A stretch of 64,000 bases of DNA from an uncultured Sutterella sp. (GTDB lineage: Bacteria; Pseudomonadota; Gammaproteobacteria; Burkholderiales; Burkholderiaceae_F), in contig CAJMKD010000002.1 in the NCBI GenBank assembly GCA_905213905.1, forward strand, positions 124,001 through 188,000. Direction: 5' to 3'. The stretch's first letter is position 1. Each line of letters begins with the position of its first letter. Below, piece after piece: positions 59,701 to 64,000 of the stretch. The position numbers and the translations under genes were made by a program. The notes under the pieces were generated by a model that made no database searches, was not told where the DNA came from, and worked only from the letters and a program-made list of their open reading frames with translations.

Positions 59701-60157
59701 TCAAGTGCAAGGCAAGCGCGGTCGAATGGGCATCGTCACTATCGATGATGGAACGGCTGCCATCGAGGTATTGTGCTTTAGCGAAGTGTGGGAGCGGTAC
59801 CGTAAAAAACTTAAGATAGACGACGTTGTTTGCCTCTTTGGCAAAATTAGATACGATGAGTTTTCTAAAAGATGTTCAGTTACTTTAGAAAAATGTTGTT
59901 CTTTAAATGAATTTCGGTTGGATAGCTTGAAAGATATTTTGATTGAAATAACAACGGATAATTTGAATTTTAAATTAAAAAAACTATATAAAATTTTTAA
60001 TGAAGAAAGAGATGACAATAATAAAGGAGTTACTGTATCTTTATTAATAAAATCGGGTAGTGGTATAGGCAGAATTCGAACGAACTTCTTATGTTTTGAT
60101 GTTGAATCGCTTGTTCAAAAATGCAAAACAAGTTTTAGAGTTGATTTAAATTATTGA
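56729..60157 (+). CDS. dnaE: DNA polymerase III alpha subunit DnaE
   Basis: Main replicative polymerase, 1142 aa. N-terminal PHP domain (HLRFHSEYSITDGIVRID), the polymerase core with PGRGSGAGSLVAYSLGI (about 354), RVSMPDFDVDFCQYNRD with catalytic Asp residues (about 395-411), the RNLGMHAGGVLIAP segment (about 509), DFLGLTTLS, GMRSLLKQAKPDRLEDLVALNALYRPGP (about 610-640), and the thumb/fingers MGKKNVEEMKRQR (about 708). The OB fold follows (VAKLAGIITNIRQVQGKRGRMGI). From about 59815 the codons become AT-rich, including the last 110 or so. The 3' end thus looks recombined with the cassette behind it. Confidence 0.97.
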   Translation: MQDPKFIHLRFHSEYSITDGIVRIDPILHAVMERGGVAIGIADLMNIFGGLRFYTHALAAGIKPILGCDLKIRNPKDAKLPYRMGVICMDHEGYHSLCVLLTKAYLTDSDAYRGQVDPAWLDEEGAKGLIGLTGGAEGELASLLIKGKIKEADALVERLKTQFGDRLYIELQRAGRRNDELATAHSANFAVRHGLPVVATHPIQFLNKEDFEAHEVRCAIAEGFTLQDPRRVKRYTPEQYMKTEADMCELFADIPAALENTIEIAKRCNLDHVLSKPQLPLFPTPEGMTLDDYIDHLAKEGLQKRLDFLYPDPKEQSEKRPAYDKRLEYELGIIKGMKFPGYFLIVQDFINWSKNNGIPVGPGRGSGAGSLVAYSLGITDLDPLKFDLLFERFLNPERVSMPDFDVDFCQYNRDRTIDYVKRTYGVEAVSQIATFGTLGAKAVVRDVGRALDVPYMKTDALSKLIPQQPGKNISLDEAFAEVPEFKEAVERDDEYKEILRLAKPLEGLTRNLGMHAGGVLIAPGKLTDFCPLYNPDGHPENTVSQFDKKDVENVGLVKFDFLGLTTLSILAKAVEYIDKLHPGTHFELSRIPVEDEPTYKLFQEARTVAIFQFESDGMRSLLKQAKPDRLEDLVALNALYRPGPMDLIPSFIARKFGREKVEYLDPRMEPVLKETYGIMVYQEQVMRVAQVVGGYSLGGADLLRRAMGKKNVEEMKRQRAVFIKGAAERNVKESVATEIFDLMEKFAGYGFNKSHAAAYSYVAYQTAYLKVHHPAAFMAANLCMVMDDGDKMKTFIDDAKENGVELLMPDVNQSEWFFSVPDESHIRFGLGGIKGLSQSVVTELVKAREEGGPFIDLFDFAARVPSLNAKFLEGLIKAGAFDSLDPDRGKLFGNISQALGAAQSLRASVGQASLFADPGEEQERIVSWIPAPPWSERQKLIEEKNVLGYWLTGHMYDQYREELKHFSSTSLSDLQPTRDVAKLAGIITNIRQVQGKRGRMGIVTIDDGTAAIEVLCFSEVWERYRKKLKIDDVVCLFGKIRYDEFSKRCSVTLEKCCSLNEFRLDSLKDILIEITTDNLNFKLKKLYKIFNEERDDNNKGVTVSLLIKSGSGIGRIRTNFLCFDVESLVQKCKTSFRVDLNY

Positions 60158-60165
60158 GTTTCAGT

Positions 60166-60936
60166 ATGTTGCAATTCTTAAAAAATTTAAATAAACATAG
60201 ATTAATATTACGGAACGCTAGAAAATATCGGAATTTCTGTGACGCTAAAAGGGCGATTGAGGATGCCCTAATTGTCAGCAAGCAACATGAAAAAATATTT
60301 CCGAAGTTTAAAAACATTAATCGAGGTAAATCAATTGGAATTGTAGCTACAGGCTCTTCGTTAGAATCGTTTTGTCCCGATGCAATAAGTGAAGACGTTC
60401 TTTATTTAGGCGTAAATCGATCGGTTCAATATAAAAAAATAGAATACAGTTATTTTTTTATTCAGGACTATTCTGGTTCAAAGGGTTATATATCGGAGAT
60501 ATCGGATTATAAAAGACCTAGTAAGCAAGATTGCATAAAATTTTATGGAAGAGTTGTGGAAAATAGAAAAGGTTTAGATAGTATAATTCCAGATTTAGAA
60601 ATAGAAAGAGCAAACGCATTAATGTATTATACAGGCTATCCAGATCGGAGATTTGTCTACAATATAGATAATGTGGGATTGCCTGATTTTGGTTCGGTAG
60701 TGTTTTCTGCTTTTATGTTTGCCTTATGGACGCATCCTAAACGAATATATTTAATTGGTTGTGATTGCTCAGACGTTTATTTTGATAAAATGCGTTCTAA
60801 ATCTAATTTTTCAGATTTAATAAACTCTTGGAAAATGGCCAAGAAGTTTCAGAAGGCATATTACCCTGATGTTGAGATCGTATCAGTCAATCCAGTAGGT
60901 TTGAAAGGTTTGTTTTTAGATTATTATCAAAATTAA
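60166..60936 (+). CDS. Unrecognised AT-rich gene, possibly a DUF115/GT42-like transferase
   Basis: 256 aa from ATG 60166 (an in-frame TTG lies at 60154, overlapping the dnaE stop). After a basic, helical first 50 residues comes NRGKSIGIVATGSSLESFCPDAI, a strand-loop like the G-x-G-P-S-L nucleotide-binding start of DUF115 and Cst-type sialyltransferases (GT42), followed by VLYLGVNRSVQYKKIEYSYFFIQD. Farther on, LPDFGSVVFSAFMFALWTHPKRIYLIGCDCSD (about 190-222) matches the shape of their second signature. This is resemblance by eye, not a proven assignment. Very AT-rich; its companions in the window's other cassettes are glycosyltransferases, so a surface-glycan role is the first guess. Confidence 0.6.
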   Translation: MLQFLKNLNKHRLILRNARKYRNFCDAKRAIEDALIVSKQHEKIFPKFKNINRGKSIGIVATGSSLESFCPDAISEDVLYLGVNRSVQYKKIEYSYFFIQDYSGSKGYISEISDYKRPSKQDCIKFYGRVVENRKGLDSIIPDLEIERANALMYYTGYPDRRFVYNIDNVGLPDFGSVVFSAFMFALWTHPKRIYLIGCDCSDVYFDKMRSKSNFSDLINSWKMAKKFQKAYYPDVEIVSVNPVGLKGLFLDYYQN

Positions 60937-60944
60937 AAATAAAA

Positions 60945-60980
60945 AAAGAGAAAGATTATTTAAGTCTTTCTCTTTTTATT
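60945..60980. terminator. Bidirectional terminator between the unknown gene and the symporter
   Basis: AAAAAGAGAAAGA and TCTTTCTCTTTTT make a long AT-rich stem around TTATTTAAG, ending in T-runs on both strands. It lies between two convergent genes. Confidence 0.8.
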
Positions 60981-61001
60981 TATTTATTTATTTATTTATT
61001 T
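60975..61001. repeat. TTTA tetranucleotide repeat (about 6.5 copies)
   Basis: TTTA is repeated about six and a half times, overlapping the stop codon of the AGCS symporter gene (on its strand, TAAATAAATAAA directly after the last lysine codon). All frames of the repeat read TAA, so slippage does not lengthen the protein. Confidence 0.85.
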
Positions 61002-62501
61002 GTGTTTTTTAGGTTCTAGTCCTGCTAAATTATCAACACCTTTTTCTGACTCAACAACAAGATTTTCCTCTGAACGTCCAGTACGCCAATAGCCAGCATT
61101 TTTAATGCCAAGAGCATCAGGCAAGAAGACAGGATTCATGCCGAGATTTTTCTGCCGCTCATAATCTTTTAATGCTAAAAAAGCTGGTTTCTGCAGGAGC
61201 AGGATCGCGACGAGGTTAAGCCAGGGCATCGTGCCGACCCCGACGTCCGCCATCGTCCAGATAAGCGTTGAAGCTTTCAGCGTGCCGAAAGCAACTGTAC
61301 AGAGGAAGATGACCTTCAGAACGGTCATGATGAACGGCTTGCGAATGGCACGGTTGATGTACGCAGCATTCGTTTCAGCCATGTAGTAGTAGCCGAGAAT
61401 GGTGGTGAATGCGAAGAAGAAAATCGTAATAGCGATGAATGGACCGCCCCAGCCGGGCATCACTTGGTCGATGGCTGCCTGGGTATAAACCGGACCGGCT
61501 TCCACACCCTTGAGGCCTTCGTAAATAAAGCCGCCGTTGGGATCGGCAATGTTGTAGCAGCCAGTCATCAAGACCATGAAGCCTGTTGCAGAACAAACGA
61601 AGAGCGTATCAATGTAGACGGAGAACGCCTGAACGAGGCCCTGCTTGGCAGGATGAGAGACTGCAGCAGCGGAAGATGCGTGGGGCCCCGTACCTTGGCC
61701 GGCTTCGTTGGAGTAGATACCGCGCTTGACGCCCCAGGAAATGGCAGCGCCGAACAGGCCGCCCATGACGGAATCGGTGCCTAAAGCACTGTTGATGATC
61801 AGAGAGAAAATCTCAGGAATCTGCTGCCAGTTAACGCCGACGACGATGACGGCGACGACGATATAGGCCTGAGCCATGAAAGGCACAACAATGCTGGTGA
61901 ACTGAGCGATTCGCTTGAGACCGCCGAAGATGATGAAGCTAAGGACAGATGTGATAATCGCTGCACTGATGGCTGTGTCGATGCCGAAAGCTTCATGCCA
62001 AGCTGCGGCGATCGTATTGCTCTGGACGCCGGGACAGAAAATGCAGGAAGCCAAAATGGTTACGATGGCGAAAGCCCAGGCATAGGGTTTGCATTGCAAA
62101 CCTTTTTCAATATAGAAAGCCGGACCGCCGCGATACTGATCTTCGATTTTTTCTTTATAGATCTGGCCGAGCGTCGATTCGACGAATGCGGAGGACGCAC
62201 CTAGAAACGTCATAACCCACATCCAAAACAATGCACCGGGGCCGCCGTAGCAGATGGCCGTTGCCACACCGGCGATGGCGCCTGTGCCGACACGGCCGGC
62301 AAGCGTCATGGTCAAGGCCTGAAAGCTCGAGAGACCGATTTCACCTTCTCTGCGCTGAAAGATCAGGCGCCACATTTCCGGCACCATGCGCAGCTGCACG
62401 AAGCGGGACCGAATGGAAAAGAAAAGACCCGCGATTAAGCAAAGACCCACGAGCGGTGGCGCCCAAATAATGTCGTTGAGAGTATGAACGAGAGTTTCCA
62501 T
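60996..62501 (-). CDS. Sodium:alanine symporter (AGCS) family protein
   Basis: 501 aa, about ten membrane helices. The AGCS signature appears as GLSSFQALTMTLAGRVGTGAIAGVATAICYGGPGALFWMWV (about 54-95), GASSAFVESTLGQIYKEK, YRGGPAFYIEKGL (about 123-135), KRGIYSNEAGQGTGPHASSAA (about 260-280), and YYMAETNAAYINR (about 365-380). These are sodium- or proton-coupled carriers of alanine, glycine or serine. The last 65 or so codons are AT-rich, like the neighbouring cassette. A weakly charged tail with KKHK ends the protein. Confidence 0.93.
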   Translation of the reverse strand: METLVHTLNDIIWAPPLVGLCLIAGLFFSIRSRFVQLRMVPEMWRLIFQRREGEIGLSSFQALTMTLAGRVGTGAIAGVATAICYGGPGALFWMWVMTFLGASSAFVESTLGQIYKEKIEDQYRGGPAFYIEKGLQCKPYAWAFAIVTILASCIFCPGVQSNTIAAAWHEAFGIDTAISAAIITSVLSFIIFGGLKRIAQFTSIVVPFMAQAYIVVAVIVVGVNWQQIPEIFSLIINSALGTDSVMGGLFGAAISWGVKRGIYSNEAGQGTGPHASSAAAVSHPAKQGLVQAFSVYIDTLFVCSATGFMVLMTGCYNIADPNGGFIYEGLKGVEAGPVYTQAAIDQVMPGWGGPFIAITIFFFAFTTILGYYYMAETNAAYINRAIRKPFIMTVLKVIFLCTVAFGTLKASTLIWTMADVGVGTMPWLNLVAILLLQKPAFLALKDYERQKNLGMNPVFLPDALGIKNAGYWRTGRSEENLVVESEKGVDNLAGLEPKKHK

Positions 62502-62540
62502 GACTTTCCTATGTGCGTTTTTGTTGTAATTGATGATGGC

Positions 62541-62585
62541 TCGAAAAAAAGAAATGCCGCCCGGCAGCTACACCGGACGGCATAT
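62541..62585 (-). terminator. Terminator after argH
   Basis: Read on the minus strand, ATGCCGTCCGG pairs with CCGGGCGGCAT around TGTAGCTG, followed by TTCTTTTTTTCG. It lies between argH and the AGCS gene. Confidence 0.8.
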
Positions 62586-62639
62586 CCTTGTTGATCAAGC
62601 GCGATCGGCGACCTGATCAGCTTACCTCACCTGAGGCTT

Positions 62640-64000
62640 TTATTTGTTGGCGGAACGCTCTGCAAAAATCTTTTCCCAGCGTTCAACCTGTTTACGCACT
62701 TGTTCGGGCGCTGTTCCGCCGAGATGATTGCGGGCTTTCACGGAGCCTTCAAGACGAAGAACGTCGTAGACGTCATTTTCGATGACGGGTGAGAACTTCT
62801 TAAGCGTTTCGAGCGGAAGCTCTTCAAGACCGCAGTTGCGCTCAGCTGCTTCGCGAACCGTCTGGCCGACGATGTCATGCGCCGTGCGGAAAGGAACGCC
62901 GTGACGAACGAGGTAGTCGGCCAAATCCGTGGCGGTTGGGAAGCCCATTTGCGCAGCACGGTGCATGGTTTCAGCCTGCGGTTCGACGCCAGCCATCATG
63001 TCGCAGAACGCGCGAAGCGTGTCCTTCACGGTGTCGACAGCGTCAAAAACAGGTTCCTTGTCTTCCTGGAAGTCCTTGTTGTAGGCGAGCGGCGTACCCT
63101 TCATAAGGGTCAGCATGGCGATGAGGTCGCCGTAGACACGTCCGGATTTGCCGCGAGCCGTTTCAGGCACATCGGGGTTCTTCTTCTGCGGCATGATCGA
63201 CGAGCCCGTCGTGAAGCGATCCGGGAGCTTAATAAAGCCAAAGCGCTGGCTCATCCAAATCACGAGTTCTTCGGAGAGCCGAGAAATGTGCATCATGATG
63301 ATGGATGCAGCAGAGCAGAATTCAATCGCGAAATCACGATCGGAAACGGCATCGAGAGAATTCTGGGCAACAGCTTCAAAGCCAAGGAGCTGAGCGGAAT
63401 ATTCGCGATCGATCGGATAGGTGGTGCCGGCAAGCGCAGCTGCGCCCAAGGGGCTCGTATTCACACGGTGGCGCAGATCGAGAAAACGCTGACGATCGCG
63501 TTCAAGCATTTCCGTATAAGCCAGCATGTGATGACCGAACGTAACGGGCTGCGCAACCTGCATGTGCGTGAAGCCCGGCATGATGGTGTTCCAGTGCTTG
63601 TCGGCCTGTGCAACCAGCACTTCCTGAAGATGTTCGATGCGCTTCACGATTTCATCGATTTCACCGCGCAGATAAAGGCGAATGTCGGTAGCAACCTGGT
63701 CGTTTCGAGAGCGGCCGGTGTGAAGGCGCTTGCCTGCGTCGCCGATCAGCGCTGTCAGGCGGGCTTCAATATTGAGGTGTACGTCTTCAAGTTCCAGCTG
63801 CCACTCAAACGTCCCGGCAAGAATTTCCTCGCGAATCTGTGCCATGCCTCGACGGATGTCTTCGAGGTCTTTTTCAGTAATGACACCGATCTTGGTCAGC
63901 ATGGCGGCGTGCGCCAAAGAGCCTTCGATATCAACCAGCGCCATGCGCTTATCGAAGTCGACGCTTGCCGTGTAGCGAAGAACGAAAGCATCAACCGGTT
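62640..64000 (-). CDS. argH: Argininosuccinate lyase (5' end outside the window)
   Basis: Splits argininosuccinate into arginine and fumarate. Reading continues in frame to the window's edge (AFVLRYTASVDFDKRMALVDIEGSLAHA), so the first residues, usually about 15-20, are missing. Key segments: LEDVHLNIEARL, RLHTGRSRNDQVATDIRL, PGFTHMQVAQPVTFGHH, the catalytic-Ser loop GSSIMPQKKNPDVPETARGKSGR with the fumarase/aspartase signature, and LAYNKDFQEDKEPVFDAVDTV. The C-terminus is at 62640. The visible portion is intact. Confidence 0.97.
   Translation of the reverse strand, partial: PVDAFVLRYTASVDFDKRMALVDIEGSLAHAAMLTKIGVITEKDLEDIRRGMAQIREEILAGTFEWQLELEDVHLNIEARLTALIGDAGKRLHTGRSRNDQVATDIRLYLRGEIDEIVKRIEHLQEVLVAQADKHWNTIMPGFTHMQVAQPVTFGHHMLAYTEMLERDRQRFLDLRHRVNTSPLGAAALAGTTYPIDREYSAQLLGFEAVAQNSLDAVSDRDFAIEFCSAASIIMMHISRLSEELVIWMSQRFGFIKLPDRFTTGSSIMPQKKNPDVPETARGKSGRVYGDLIAMLTLMKGTPLAYNKDFQEDKEPVFDAVDTVKDTLRAFCDMMAGVEPQAETMHRAAQMGFPTATDLADYLVRHGVPFRTAHDIVGQTVREAAERNCGLEELPLETLKKFSPVIENDVYDVLRLEGSVKARNHLGGTAPEQVRKQVERWEKIFAERSANK

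Larger units (their letters stand above)
59815..61190. other. AT-rich cassette 3, spanning dnaE and symporter 3' ends
   Basis: AT-rich from about 59815, inside the last 110 codons of dnaE, through the unknown gene at 60166, to about 61190, inside the last 65 codons of the AGCS symporter gene. GC-rich coding resumes on both sides. Confidence 0.7.

Noticed and set aside
1..64000. CRISPR array, prophage or toxin-antitoxin pair
   Set aside because: No array of regular repeats, no integrase, phage structural or short toxin-antitoxin genes were seen in either strand.

Overview
The window is a 64 kb stretch of a GC-rich Gram-negative chromosome, almost certainly a betaproteobacterium of the order Burkholderiales. 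Gene order supports this: purM divergent from hda, then HAD phosphatase, pcnB and folK; bamE divergent from fur; a zapB-like gene, zapA, 6S RNA and an EVE-domain gene in a row; nadK followed by recN; the DUF2868/DUF3482 pair; and a methyltransferase next to rnhA. A separately exported FMN-carrier protein beside apbE, and AT-rich LPS-type glycosyltransferase cassettes, would fit a gut-associated family such as Sutterellaceae. The family-level guess is an inference that a 16S or marker-gene search would settle.

Layout. 1-8.4 kb: dedA, mutL-miaA, an AT-rich glycosyltransferase cassette, a decayed ISL3-type insertion sequence, purM. 8.6-14.5 kb: the hda-HAD-pcnB-folK operon, tRNA-Leu(CAA), rfbC and an unusual MogA-carboxylesterase fusion. 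14.5-22.6 kb: darP (yjgA) divergent from pmbA, then queA, tgt, yajC, secD, secF, with striking hairpins between queA and tgt and between yajC and secD. 22.7-28.9 kb, minus strand: the DUF3482 GTPase and DUF2868 membrane protein, a phosphoethanolamine-transferase-like protein, thiE, thiM. 29-35 kb: lgt, a TauE/SafE permease, EVE protein, 6S RNA, zapA, zapB-like gene, bamE, fur, tRNA-Val(CAC), rnhA, methyltransferase. 35-41 kb: a LysM-rich lytic transglycosylase, fabI, nadK, recN. 41-48.6 kb: two AT-rich glycosyltransferases, a GT9 glycosyltransferase, msbA, sdaA, rng. 48.6-56.7 kb: sbcB, a two-domain racemase-like gene broken by an amber codon, a beta-hydroxyacid dehydrogenase, glnS with an internal insertion, an exported FMN-binding protein and apbE. 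56.7-64 kb: dnaE with an AT-rich 3' end, an unknown AT-rich gene, an AGCS symporter and the 3' part of argH, which runs off the window.

The genes fall into a few working groups: replication and repair (mutL, hda, recN, sbcB, dnaE, rnhA), tRNA and RNA processing (miaA, queA, tgt, pcnB, rng, glnS, 6S RNA), envelope assembly (lgt, bamE, secDF-yajC, msbA, GT4/GT8/GT2/GT9, rfbC, the PEtN-transferase-like gene, the transglycosylase) and exported flavoprotein maturation (FMN-binding protein plus apbE).

I did not find a clear new defence system, CRISPR array, prophage or large mobile element. The best leads are three AT-rich glycosyltransferase cassettes whose edges lie inside the ends of housekeeping genes, the Mog-esterase fusion, the inserted segment in GlnRS, the triple-hairpin leader of secDF, and the DUF2868/DUF3482 pair.
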